Origin: UBA6163 sp041753075 | Lineage (GTDB): Bacteria > Planctomycetota > Planctomycetia > Pirellulales > Pirellulaceae | Length of the DNA stretch: 64,000 nucleotides | Reading direction: 5' to 3' | Assembly: GCA_041753075.1 (NCBI GenBank) | Contig: JBGSVE010000010.1 | Span: forward strand, 1-64,000 | Shown: piece after piece, positions 6,876 through 16,530 of the stretch | Position numbering within the stretch: position 1 is the first letter of the stretch | How the letters are laid out: every line of letters begins with the position of its first letter | Notes under the pieces: generated by a model | Seen by the model: the letters and a program-made list of their open reading frames with translations, nothing else | The model's database searches: none | What the model was told of the DNA's origin: nothing | Program-made: the position numbers and the translations under genes

Positions 6876-9155
6876 ATGACCCTCAATGCACCCAGTTCGA
6901 TCTCGACATGTCCTCCGAATAGCAGCCCCTCCAGCGTCATAACGCCAACGCTTATGTCCGACGAACATATAATGCTTCGGCCTTATCAAAACGAGGCTGT
7001 TACTGCGGCCAAGTTAGCGCTGGCTTCCAATCGTGATCAAGTTCAAGTCGTCAGCTTGCCCACCGGCTCAGGAAAAACAATGGTGGGTTTGGCGATTGCA
7101 ACTGACTTCCTCAATCAGAACCCCACGGGAAAAGTTCTTTGGCTCGCTCCGCGCGTAGAATTGATCTCACAAGCTCGGGACCGACTGGCGAGTTCTTGGA
7201 CATCCCATTATTCAATGTCCCAAATAGTCGATTGCAATCGAAGTCGTGCGGCAGCTGCTGAACTGTCTCAGGCCCGACTTATATTTACAACACTTCAAAC
7301 TTGGTACTCCCGCCGTGATGACCAATCAACGTTTGCGTCAATGCTCGCTAACGTTCCCTTGCTGATTGTACATGATGAGTGCCACTGGGCCTCAGATGCT
7401 GAACTCGGAACCGCACTACTTGATCGATATTTGATATCGACACCCATTCTTGGACTTTCGGCGACTCCACGCGTTAACCCTGCCACACATCGTGCAGTCT
7501 ATACGAAGTCTTACGGTGAGCTGTGTCCGGAATACCTTGCGATACCACTACTTTACAAAGTGGCGACAGGCGAGGTCCGGGAGCCCTCAATCACAGTTGG
7601 CGACTTTTCTGGAAATTCACTGAATAGTCTGGCGAGTCGAGAGTCAAGAAACCGGATTATCGTTGACACATTCATGCACGGGGCAAGTGCTGGGTACTGC
7701 AACCGGACGATCATATTTGCGTGCAATGTTGCGCACGCCAATGAGCTTCGAAAACTGCTTGCTCGCCAGGGCGTTGCAATTCAAGCCGCACACTCTTCAC
7801 GCAGCCGCAAACAGAATCTCGACGCAATCGAAAGCTTTCGAATGGGAAGAGTAAACGTTTTAGTCACGGTTGTCATGCTTACGGAAGGATTTGATGTACC
7901 AGAAATTGACTCGATTTTCCTCACACGCCCAACGAGAAGTGCGGATCTGCTTGCACAGATGGTCGGCAGGGGATCGCGAAAGTGCGTTGGAAAACGCGAT
8001 TTTCGCATTTTTGAATTTACCGATTCGATGCAAAGGTTGGGAGATCAACTTTATCGTTGTAGTGACTATATTTCACGTGGTCAAAACAGTGGAGCTGGTA
8101 TAGGAAGCCCGGCGACACGACATTCGGAACCAATGGATATTCCAAGTTTTGAAACATTGGACTTGCCTGGACTTGACGGCATCACATACGCGCAGGATCA
8201 GACATTTGGTGTGGAGATCGAATTAGGATCTCGAACTGGATTCGACAATTTTAACGACGAATCGTGGCAGGCTATCGCTGGTCAACTCATTCAAACACTC
8301 CAACGTGTAGCCAGGCTACCCGTACGTGACCAGCCGTCCAACTACCACGCCAACAACGATCACACACATTGGCGAGTCTCTTACGACAGCTCATGCGGCT
8401 GGGAAATCGTGTCACCGATTCTGGTAAACGCAAGTGGATTTGCGGAATTAGTCCGCGTGGCAACAGCTGTCGACGAATTGGTGCAATCATCGCAAACCTT
8501 ATGCGCAAACTTCTGTACAGGACTGCATATTACGCTTGCGACACGACTCGACACGCGCGAACGAAGAAACGGATTCGCGGCACGTGTGTCAAGGCTTGAG
8601 CCTGGTCTGTTTACGCTTGTATCGCCATCGCGACTCTTCCTACCGATTGGTAGCTGGGCATACGTTCGACGGAAACGAAATTTCTACTGTGCACCTCTAC
8701 GTGAAATCAGACAATTTCGAGCAAGAAGGAGCTTTACAGGGAGAATGCCATTTTCGAGGTATCATTCAGTTAACTTAACCCGGCTGGGCAACCCCTATCA
8801 GCTATTGGAAGTCCGCATGCACAACGGCACAACGGACTATCGAAAGATTGTTCCCTGGATTGCGCTTTGGATGCAGATTTTCAATCGATCCAGATACGAC
8901 TGGAATGGTGAAGCCGAATTTGGTCGTGTCATGCCGGGCGGGAACACACCTATCGGCCGATGGCGAGTCGATCAGGAAGACATTTTTCAACTGCTAAGAA
9001 ATGAAGGCATCTATTTGCCATCGTCATTTGAACGGATTCTTTGGGAGCGGCGGCGTCAACTTCGACACTCTTGGGTACGTGCCGTTCCCCAACGTGTTCG
9101 ACGTTGGGATGCGGCTGGGTGGTACAACCCCGTTCGATGGGAAACGACATCATGA
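6876..9155 (+). CDS. SF2 helicase fused to an Amidoligase_2 domain
   Basis: The 759-residue protein joins two complete modules. Residues 34-400 are a DEAD/DEAH-type SF2 helicase: RPYQNEA Q-like motif, Walker A PTGSGKT (62-68), DECH (167-170), SAT (195-197), motif V TEGFDVPEID (336-345) and motif VI QMVGRGSRK (361-369). Residues about 440-670 match the Amidoligase_2 family (glutamine-synthetase-like COOH-NH2 ligases): FGVEIEL (444-450), YDSSCGWEIVSP (503-514), CTGLHITL (547-554), SVNLTRL (631-637) and LLEVRMHNGTT (643-653). All the acidic, His, Asn and Arg positions I associate with catalysis are present. Typical members are stand-alone and form amide or peptide bonds. An intact helicase fusion suggests a nucleic-acid-triggered modifying enzyme, which is inference. 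Alternative starts at 6954 and 6972 would remove only a low-complexity leader. Confidence 0.85.
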   Translation: MTLNAPSSISTCPPNSSPSSVITPTLMSDEHIMLRPYQNEAVTAAKLALASNRDQVQVVSLPTGSGKTMVGLAIATDFLNQNPTGKVLWLAPRVELISQARDRLASSWTSHYSMSQIVDCNRSRAAAAELSQARLIFTTLQTWYSRRDDQSTFASMLANVPLLIVHDECHWASDAELGTALLDRYLISTPILGLSATPRVNPATHRAVYTKSYGELCPEYLAIPLLYKVATGEVREPSITVGDFSGNSLNSLASRESRNRIIVDTFMHGASAGYCNRTIIFACNVAHANELRKLLARQGVAIQAAHSSRSRKQNLDAIESFRMGRVNVLVTVVMLTEGFDVPEIDSIFLTRPTRSADLLAQMVGRGSRKCVGKRDFRIFEFTDSMQRLGDQLYRCSDYISRGQNSGAGIGSPATRHSEPMDIPSFETLDLPGLDGITYAQDQTFGVEIELGSRTGFDNFNDESWQAIAGQLIQTLQRVARLPVRDQPSNYHANNDHTHWRVSYDSSCGWEIVSPILVNASGFAELVRVATAVDELVQSSQTLCANFCTGLHITLATRLDTRERRNGFAARVSRLEPGLFTLVSPSRLFLPIGSWAYVRRKRNFYCAPLREIRQFRARRSFTGRMPFSRYHSVNLTRLGNPYQLLEVRMHNGTTDYRKIVPWIALWMQIFNRSRYDWNGEAEFGRVMPGGNTPIGRWRVDQEDIFQLLRNEGIYLPSSFERILWERRRQLRHSWVRAVPQRVRRWDAAGWYNPVRWETTS

Positions 9156-9276
9156 GGCAGCAGTCGTGCAATCCAAATCAATCTCCGCGACTATTTGTCG
9201 ACTCAAACGCGATTAAGTGGTGGGACGCGATTAAGTCTGAATAATCGCGGAGGTTCGAGACGGTGAAAGGTTCCCA

Positions 9277-9870
9277 TCAGCCCAACTCGTACATCAATTC
9301 CCTGAGCTGATCACGAACATCGATGGCTTCGTTGCGACTGTCGTTGATGGACAGCGAGCCGCTCATCAAACCGGTCACTCAATCCTGGAAGTGCTTCTGG
9401 ACTTCTGGGCTGCCGAACCCCGGCAAAATCGCATGCAAGTGGCCCATCGTTTTCGCGTCAACGCCCTCTCGACGCAGTTGCTCGACTGGGCCTTGTGGCG
9501 TGGTATGCTGCTGGCGACCCTGTTCTAACTTTTCGACCGCTGAAGGATTTACATCCGGGTTCACCAATCTATCAATGACTTGTTCAGGGGTTTCCGGCGG
9601 AGCCTTCGAACCATCGGCCATGATTCGCTCGTGGCCACGTTGCTTTCCCAGTTCGACTGCGTGTACCTAATTCCGGGGAACCGTGAGGGTGCCGAGAATC
9701 GCATGTCGAAACTGGACCTTATCGCTCGACATTTCCAAGAGCTTACCTTCGATCTCGTCGCCGTTAGCGAGTTGCAATCGGTCGGCGTGAGCATTGATCG
9801 GGAAACTCAGCAACACAAAAGCGAAACAGAATGTGCGAAATCTGGCATTGGTTTCACTCCGTCGACGTGG
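9277..9870 (-). pseudogene. Broken secreted protein gene with two in-frame stops
   Basis: One frame on the minus strand codes throughout: a signal-peptide-like segment (FCFAFVLLSFPINAHA), then DRLQLANGDEIEGKLLEM, VQFRHAILGTLTVPRN, a TAG, then VHAVELGKQRG and a helical tail with PSAVEKLEQGRQQ and LRREGVDAKTMGHL, a TGA at 9379-9381, and a further coding stretch (TGLMSGSLSINDSRNEAIDV) to the last stop at 9277. The pattern of a signal peptide followed by a small beta-rich repeat is common in planctomycete secreted proteins. No convincing start codon is left, so the 5' end (set here at about 9870) is approximate. Two nonsense codons and the missing start indicate decay. An 80-residue open frame from 9621 is only the middle piece. 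Confidence 0.6.
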
Positions 9871-10035
9871 GAATTGGTGAACTGAGAATTGTCCGCGATT
9901 GGGACTGCGCTGTACATCAAAAAGAAACTCCGTTGGTGCACCGAAGTCGGCCGCCGGAGCAGGTTGGCGAATCCGGTCAAGCTAGTGTGGTGCTCCGATT
10001 TTCGGACGCACTTAATCGACAATGGTGGTTTGCGG

Positions 10036-13000
10036 CTAGGATGGATCGAAGTTCAATTTTGCGAAGTGTGTGTTGGTAGGGGGTCCTGTTTCCATCGCGA
10101 CCCGGCGCGTTAGCGAGCAGAAGCGACTTAGCTCTCCTACGCGAGCGTGGATTGATTGAATCGCTTCGTCTGACGCGAGGACAAGCCATCCATCGGCCAA
10201 TTCTCCATGCAGGTTTCTTGAACGGTGTTCTATACATCCATCAATCCATTGAATCGATTCGACCATAGGGACGCCATCGCACTCCCATGCAAAGTATCCT
10301 TCACTACACCTCGTCCATCCGAGTTCTCGGGCGATTCTTGGATTAAACGCGAGCCAATTGCCACACCTCGTTTGATAACCGCAGTGAAGGTGAGTGACGA
10401 CAAGGTGATCGTGGTCGCAATCTTCAGAGAAGTAGTCGTCATGCTGGACCCGCGCAAGTTGCGGTATGAACTTCTCAACGCTGAGGCCATCGGGGATGTT
10501 GGCTGCCGAATCCCAGAGTTGAGAGTAGCGTTCCTCAGTTACAGTGCGATGGCTTTTGGGATGATGCCTCGTCCATTCCCCGATCACTACTCGGCCTCCG
10601 ATACGATCTGCGAATACACTGTCCATGTCGTCTGGGGCAACGGATACCCATCCCCCATCAAACGTTCGTCCGGTCGGCCCAACCACGGAAATGATCTCTG
10701 CGGGCCGAGCGTCAGGTCGATGCAGCACAAACTTCGGGTCATGTATGCGAAGTAAATACTGAAGTCGATCTTGGTCACCGGCGTCCAAGACACCACCATC
10801 CGTTAGTTCTCCGATTGCGTGGAAAACGGCGCGGCGAGCCAAGGAGGGACGCGGGCTACGAAAAACGAACTCCATCCCCGAATTGCTAAGCTGATTCCGC
10901 AGCGATGTTTCGGCCTCGGCGTTCCACTGATCTTCTGGCTCCAGTCCACGCATCAAGCAAACTACTCGTGAAAGAACCACGTCGAATGCTAATTCAGCTG
11001 TATCAGCGACTAGTTTGACGTCTTGCTGCCAAGGCCCAACCATCGCGAATGGATCGTCGGTGTCTCTCAGCGCTCCGTCAGCTTGCCGGAAATCGGCTCC
11101 GACCAATGATTCCCTGGGCGGCAGGACTATAGTCGCTTGGTAAATTGCTTGAACATCAATCGCCGCTGGTTCAGGGATCGACTGACCAGCCTTCTGAAGC
11201 AGCTTGCGTGCAACGCAACGTAGCGAGAAATTGCGATGCACCGCGATTCGTTGCAAGTGAGAAACCAAAACAGTTCCGCAAACGAATCCGCCACTCGTAG
11301 CGGCTTCGATCGAAATCAAAGCGTCCAGCGTTGCATCTTCGCCTTCCTGCAACTTTTCAATGACTACTTCCAAAACGTCTGTGTCATTGGCAAGAAGTCG
11401 TCGAGCGGTGAATTCCATCCCACATTGCGCCGCGTGGTAGGTCGCGTGCCCCAGCAATCCGCAGCCTAATATTGCAATCGACCGCGAAACCGTGTTTGGA
11501 CTGTTCTCATCCTTTTGAATCGCCGAGCCGCCGATTGCCGCAGCCGACGGGAACATGGTGTGCAAGTAGGACTCGACCACGGGGAACACGCTTTGGATCC
11601 CTCCATCAGGGAGTAAAAGATCGAGCAACGTTCCCATGCTCTCGACAATTTGCCGTGTATAAAACCCACCAGTCGATAAATGTTCCATGAAGGCTGCTCG
11701 AACAATCGTTGGCCCCCCGTCTTTGTCGAGCTTTAGTAGCTGTCGAGCGGCGGAATTGAGGTCCCCACCGTCGTAATACGGATTCCAGCCATGCCCGTCG
11801 GCTTGCTCAAATGCCATCCGCGCGACTTCAAATGCCCGCAGATCATTCAGGTCTTCCAACTGATTGGAAAGTGCAAGCAACGACCGGGAGCTTCTCCATC
11901 GCGAACTGAGTTTCGGCGCGAGCGAATGCAGTTCGTCAGCAGTCATCGTCGCAGCCAGTCCCTTAACGTGGGGCGTCCAATCGTAGTGCGAACTCACAGA
12001 TTCTTTTTCCATCAACTCAAGCATGTCAGCTACCGAAATGATCTTGGCGTCGATTTGTTCGGAATCGAGGCTTGTCTCTCCTGGTAGAGTGAAATCGTCG
12101 AGATTCGATGCGAAAGCGTCGGTGCTGGGAGTGGAATGTTCAGTATTAACATCGGAATCAGATACGATCCGAAGTCTGCTGAACGCATCTTCTCTCTTGG
12201 GTTTTGCAAGGACTGGGATCGAATCTCCGTTCAGCCCCAACTCAATTGCGGCGTGACGCAGCTGCGCAAACCAATCCTCTCGCTGATCGGGACTGATTTT
12301 GCGTTTTATCAAAACATCAAAGCGGTCGACACATGCTTGGGCTGCGTTGTGACCGTTCCGACCATGAACGAAATGGACGGACTTGCCGACCAGTCCAGCA
12401 CCATCGTGCAAGGACATCGGCATGATGATGCATCCGATGAAGTCGATGCACTGATTGATGTCCGAAGTCTCCACTTGCAGAGCTTCACCGACCATCGCTG
12501 AAGCAGCCCCTACGAATCCAATGATTCCTTCGTTCACGAAATGTCTTGCAAGAGCGACACCAAGCAGTGAGTCCGCATCGAAGACGGCTGCAAGGAGCGA
12601 CTCGGCGGCAAGAAGGGCTGTACGCCGTTCGGCGCTGACACCAAGGCTGTCAACCGCACGGATGAAGAATTGAATCCGCTCGTTGCGACGAGTTGGGTCA
12701 ACACGATTTATCCGCTTCAAAAGCGAAATCCATTCCAGCATTTGGTGATCCTTCCGGTATCCGACGCCTCCTGCGACCGATGGAATCTGATTTAACAATG
12801 CTCGTGCACGGTCCGTGTCACCGAGTGTCACTAGTGCTGCTGCTTGATCAATTCTCCAAACAACCCGCCCGCTCTGGTCCGTGTCATCATTTGCATCGGA
12901 TGCAGTCTGGTTCAATATTCTCAAACACCATCCAGTCGCGACTCCGGCTTGATGCAAGTGTAAAGTGATCGCCCGCAGATGATCGGCTCCCCAACTTTCA

Positions 13001-16000
13001 ATGCCGTCGTCCTTCCAAGCTGTCTCAAAATGGTTCGCGAGTTCTTGGACCACCGAATCACCATGGGCTTTGGCCGCTTCGATCAGCAATCCAAAGAAAT
13101 CTGACTTCAGTCCTGTGAGCATCATCCACGACGAGTATCCGTCACCGGGCGATGCACGGTGAAAGAGCCGAAGCAATAATCCGTATTCCTGGCAAAACGC
13201 TGCACCTGAGAGCGGTTGCCCGTTCCATGCCGTCGCCCATGCACGCCCGATTGCGGATAATCCGCGTTTGAAGATGACGGCAGGTTGCTCGTAATCCTGC
13301 TCGGCATCCGGAATCATGCCGCGAACAATTGCGGAATAACCAAGCAGATGAGCAGCGCGAAAAAACTCCATGATGCGACGGCACTCACCAAAAGATTCCC
13401 CAACCCCGATGCGCGGCATAGAGGGAACGTTACGTGCCATCCCGAAAATTTTGCCAGCTAGAACGCGATTTCCTTCGATTCGGAAGACGGCTTCGGCAAG
13501 CATTACTCTCCCTCGGTCAGGCAACTGGGCGAGCGGGATCGCTCGATGCAGTTTGCTGAGGAATTCGCGTGACTTCTCTTTCTGTCCCGCTGCAAATGCT
13601 GCGAGAACGCCCCTGTGAAGACTTTGGAAGTAGAACCATTTTGCAGACCACTCACCTTTAGACGCTGGCGTCTTGTGCTTCGCAAGATGCGGGCGTGTAA
13701 GCTGGCTCGACCTTCCTACCGTTCCTCGGCGACTGCCGCTGTTTAGGCGTCGGGATCGCCCCGATATTGTGGTTGCGTTCAGAGTTGGGAATCGCTGCCG
13801 CCGTGGCGGATTTTCCTGATTTGCTTTGAGATATTGGCGGGCAATTGTCCCAGTGTGCCGATAGGCCTTCAATGCCATCTTTGTCGGTGGCTTCGCCCGT
13901 CGCTGCAAAACCGAAACGACCTCATCAAACTCATCCCAACGAAGCTCACCGGCGAGCATTGTAGCAAGCTCATGCAACAGTTGGTTTTGCAGTGCCCGCG
14001 ACTTTTCAGCGTTTGTTCGGTCGTTATCTGCAAAGTCGATAAAAAGCTGAATGCCCAAGATCATCGGAATAATTTCACGAACCGCTCGAAAATGGACCGA
14101 CGCAACTGCCCACGCTTCCAACTCTTCCAGAGTTTCACGTTCAATGCCGCGTTCGTCTTGGGGCTGCTCATTGAGCGCCCCAATCGGTTCAGCAAGATGA
14201 AAGACTCGGGCCGCTTCAGCTTCAAGCCCTTTTTTCTGAAGCTTCAACGCAAACTCCATCGCAGCATGGTTGTTCAGCAACAGCTCTCGACCATTGCGCG
14301 TAAGCAACAGGGCTTTATCAATCTCACCCAGGTCGAGCAGCAAATCGTGGAAGTAGGCGTTGGACATCCCCGTATCTAACGACTCAAACTCGGCAGCGAT
14401 AAAGAGTAACCGGAAGACGGATTCCAAATCGTCAAGGTTGGCTGCTACGCGAATGGTCTCACGCAAATCATGATAGATGGAACCGATTGAACGATACGAT
14501 TCGAGCTGAGCAAGGATTGTTTCCGACGATGTCTCATCGACCAACCGGCGCATCTGCTTGGCTGCACGTAGATGATGACTGGTTTCCCAATTCCAAACGG
14601 AACTCGTTGGTTGGCTCGCACACAGATCAGCAAGCGTGAGGTGAAAGTCCCGGTCTGCTGCATCATCGAAGGCACCAGGTTCAAGTTCGGCTGTCTTGGC
14701 AATGAGGAAGAGCCGGAAGCTGTTGTGAAATAGGGTCCAATGATTCGCATCCTCTCGCAGGAACAAGTGACCTGCCTTACGTCTCAGACGTGACACCAGT
14801 GATCGCCCAGCCCACGTTTGAATCCAGCGCAAGTCCAGCGTGCGCCTAATACGCGCCATCTTGCCCAGCAATTCGCCCAGGTCATCGTCATCACTTGCCT
14901 CGACGATTTGTCGCCAATGACCGGTATAGACTTCGTCGATCAAACCCGTAAAAGCAGTTGATTCTTGAAGCAAGCCGTCGATCTCGGCTGAATCAGCTAG
15001 GCCATCTATTTGGCTTACCAGCAGAGTCAGGGCCAGTGGATGTCCGGCGGCCAAGCGAATCGTTTCCCTCGTTTGTTCGGACGTGAGGCAGAAGCCGGTT
15101 CGTGCTGCCAGCATCTCGGACACCATGTCATCAGACAAACGGTCAATCTCGATGCGGCGATCCGGTTGCCTGATGGATTGCTGAACTTGCGTCGGCAAAC
15201 CATCCAACTGATCCGATTGCGATCCAAGAACGAACAACAGTCCCTCCGGAACCTCACTCGGATTCGGAAGGTATCGCAGCAATGAATCGACGGGTTTGAG
15301 TTCACGCTGAATATGATCGAGGCCATCCACCAAAATCAGTGTCATCATTCCGGTTCGACGATAGGCTTCATGGATTAACCTCATCTGTCCGTGGAAGCGT
15401 TGGATCAATTGCTCAATGCTCTGCGGATTGTTGAGGGTTTTACCGACGCGAAAGCCAGCATGATCGAGCGATGTCGTGATGTCCTGCAAGAAGTTCTTCG
15501 CCTCGCCGCGGATCATCATTGGGGTGGATGAGTCCGGAACGAATGCGTAATAACGAATCACTCTCCCAGAAAAACGGTCCAGCGTGTTCGTCAGTAGCGT
15601 CGACTTACCTGAACCAGGATCGCCCAACAACGCCACATAGCCCGTTTGATGCTGGCGAAGTGCCTCGCGTAGTTCCTCAGTGGTGGACTCGATTTCTCGA
15701 TACGGAAGGTAGGAATCAGGAAACCGGTGCGAGCTGGCGAAGTCGACGCGTTGTCTCCAACCGAGGCGACTCAATAGCTGATCGCGCGAAAGCTCAATAA
15801 GCCTCTGAGGTGATGCCACAATCGTTTCGAGTTCCAGATGAAGTGTACGAATATCAGATTCGTAGTCCGCATCAATCCTCGGGTCGCTCGCTGCTTCGGT
15901 GGAGTGTTGGAAGTCGAGTTCGCAGTCCAGAACGAAACGATTGAATTCTGTTTGACTCAAACCCGATTCCACCTGGAGCAATTGCATCGCAGGCTTGAAC

Positions 16001-16476
16001 TTCTCAGGAACCGGACTGCCACCATTCTTCAATGGCAACCAAGCTTCGTTCAAGAACGCAGAAAAGCGTTCCTTCTGTTGCTCGTCCGTCTCAATAATGC
16101 GTTGGACGGATGGATGGTCGTTCGTCAGCAGATGAACAACCACGCGGTGGTGTGGATTGCGACGTTTCATTCGCGTCCAGCCATCGGCAAGCTGGCGAAT
16201 GAGCGAAGGCGCATTGTCGTTCGGCTTCAACAAATCGTTCAGGGTTAGCGAACCTGGGTTCTGCGACCATTTGACTTGAAACCCATCAAGGCGACTTGCC
16301 GTGCCCACTTGAAAGTCATCGACGCGACCTGCATTGGGATCGGCCATGCGAATGAACGCAAGCTGATCGGCGCGAAGCAGCCGAAGCATCTCAATCGCGG
16401 CCAGGCGGTATTGAGGGTAATAGCCGCTGATCGCATTACGCTCGCCATCAGCAGGATTCTGTTTTGGTATGTTCAT
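10036..16476 (-). CDS. Giant Avs-like STAND NTPase with N-terminal nuclease-like domain
   Basis: A 2146-residue protein. The N-terminus (about 16-190) resembles the Cap4/Mrr-type PD-(D/E)xK nucleases: SGYYPQYRLAA, then VDDFQV (52-57) and DGFQVKW (64-70), giving the D...QxK catalytic signature. A STAND-type P-loop domain follows with Walker A GDPGSGKST (285-293), Walker B LILVDGLD (380-387) and a GHPLAL motif of the AP-ATPase type. The remaining roughly 1500 residues are helical repeat-like and would be the sensor, as in Avs (AVAST) antiphage proteins, which bind viral proteins and then cut DNA. Length and order fit that family. The C-terminal 300 residues look more globular. It stands alone on its strand, divergent from a GT2 gene with 54 bp between starts. 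Defence function is inferred from architecture and context. Confidence 0.75.
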   Translation of the reverse strand: MNIPKQNPADGERNAISGYYPQYRLAAIEMLRLLRADQLAFIRMADPNAGRVDDFQVGTASRLDGFQVKWSQNPGSLTLNDLLKPNDNAPSLIRQLADGWTRMKRRNPHHRVVVHLLTNDHPSVQRIIETDEQQKERFSAFLNEAWLPLKNGGSPVPEKFKPAMQLLQVESGLSQTEFNRFVLDCELDFQHSTEAASDPRIDADYESDIRTLHLELETIVASPQRLIELSRDQLLSRLGWRQRVDFASSHRFPDSYLPYREIESTTEELREALRQHQTGYVALLGDPGSGKSTLLTNTLDRFSGRVIRYYAFVPDSSTPMMIRGEAKNFLQDITTSLDHAGFRVGKTLNNPQSIEQLIQRFHGQMRLIHEAYRRTGMMTLILVDGLDHIQRELKPVDSLLRYLPNPSEVPEGLLFVLGSQSDQLDGLPTQVQQSIRQPDRRIEIDRLSDDMVSEMLAARTGFCLTSEQTRETIRLAAGHPLALTLLVSQIDGLADSAEIDGLLQESTAFTGLIDEVYTGHWRQIVEASDDDDLGELLGKMARIRRTLDLRWIQTWAGRSLVSRLRRKAGHLFLREDANHWTLFHNSFRLFLIAKTAELEPGAFDDAADRDFHLTLADLCASQPTSSVWNWETSHHLRAAKQMRRLVDETSSETILAQLESYRSIGSIYHDLRETIRVAANLDDLESVFRLLFIAAEFESLDTGMSNAYFHDLLLDLGEIDKALLLTRNGRELLLNNHAAMEFALKLQKKGLEAEAARVFHLAEPIGALNEQPQDERGIERETLEELEAWAVASVHFRAVREIIPMILGIQLFIDFADNDRTNAEKSRALQNQLLHELATMLAGELRWDEFDEVVSVLQRRAKPPTKMALKAYRHTGTIARQYLKANQENPPRRQRFPTLNATTISGRSRRLNSGSRRGTVGRSSQLTRPHLAKHKTPASKGEWSAKWFYFQSLHRGVLAAFAAGQKEKSREFLSKLHRAIPLAQLPDRGRVMLAEAVFRIEGNRVLAGKIFGMARNVPSMPRIGVGESFGECRRIMEFFRAAHLLGYSAIVRGMIPDAEQDYEQPAVIFKRGLSAIGRAWATAWNGQPLSGAAFCQEYGLLLRLFHRASPGDGYSSWMMLTGLKSDFFGLLIEAAKAHGDSVVQELANHFETAWKDDGIESWGADHLRAITLHLHQAGVATGWCLRILNQTASDANDDTDQSGRVVWRIDQAAALVTLGDTDRARALLNQIPSVAGGVGYRKDHQMLEWISLLKRINRVDPTRRNERIQFFIRAVDSLGVSAERRTALLAAESLLAAVFDADSLLGVALARHFVNEGIIGFVGAASAMVGEALQVETSDINQCIDFIGCIIMPMSLHDGAGLVGKSVHFVHGRNGHNAAQACVDRFDVLIKRKISPDQREDWFAQLRHAAIELGLNGDSIPVLAKPKREDAFSRLRIVSDSDVNTEHSTPSTDAFASNLDDFTLPGETSLDSEQIDAKIISVADMLELMEKESVSSHYDWTPHVKGLAATMTADELHSLAPKLSSRWRSSRSLLALSNQLEDLNDLRAFEVARMAFEQADGHGWNPYYDGGDLNSAARQLLKLDKDGGPTIVRAAFMEHLSTGGFYTRQIVESMGTLLDLLLPDGGIQSVFPVVESYLHTMFPSAAAIGGSAIQKDENSPNTVSRSIAILGCGLLGHATYHAAQCGMEFTARRLLANDTDVLEVVIEKLQEGEDATLDALISIEAATSGGFVCGTVLVSHLQRIAVHRNFSLRCVARKLLQKAGQSIPEPAAIDVQAIYQATIVLPPRESLVGADFRQADGALRDTDDPFAMVGPWQQDVKLVADTAELAFDVVLSRVVCLMRGLEPEDQWNAEAETSLRNQLSNSGMEFVFRSPRPSLARRAVFHAIGELTDGGVLDAGDQDRLQYLLRIHDPKFVLHRPDARPAEIISVVGPTGRTFDGGWVSVAPDDMDSVFADRIGGRVVIGEWTRHHPKSHRTVTEERYSQLWDSAANIPDGLSVEKFIPQLARVQHDDYFSEDCDHDHLVVTHLHCGYQTRCGNWLAFNPRIARELGWTRCSEGYFAWECDGVPMVESIQWIDGCIEHRSRNLHGELADGWLVLASDEAIQSIHARVGELSRFCSLTRRVAMETGPPTNTHFAKLNFDPS

Positions 16477-16530
16477 AGCTCACGATCGTACTGGAAGCGG
16501 CCTATCTCTTGAAAATTCACCAGGCTTGTC

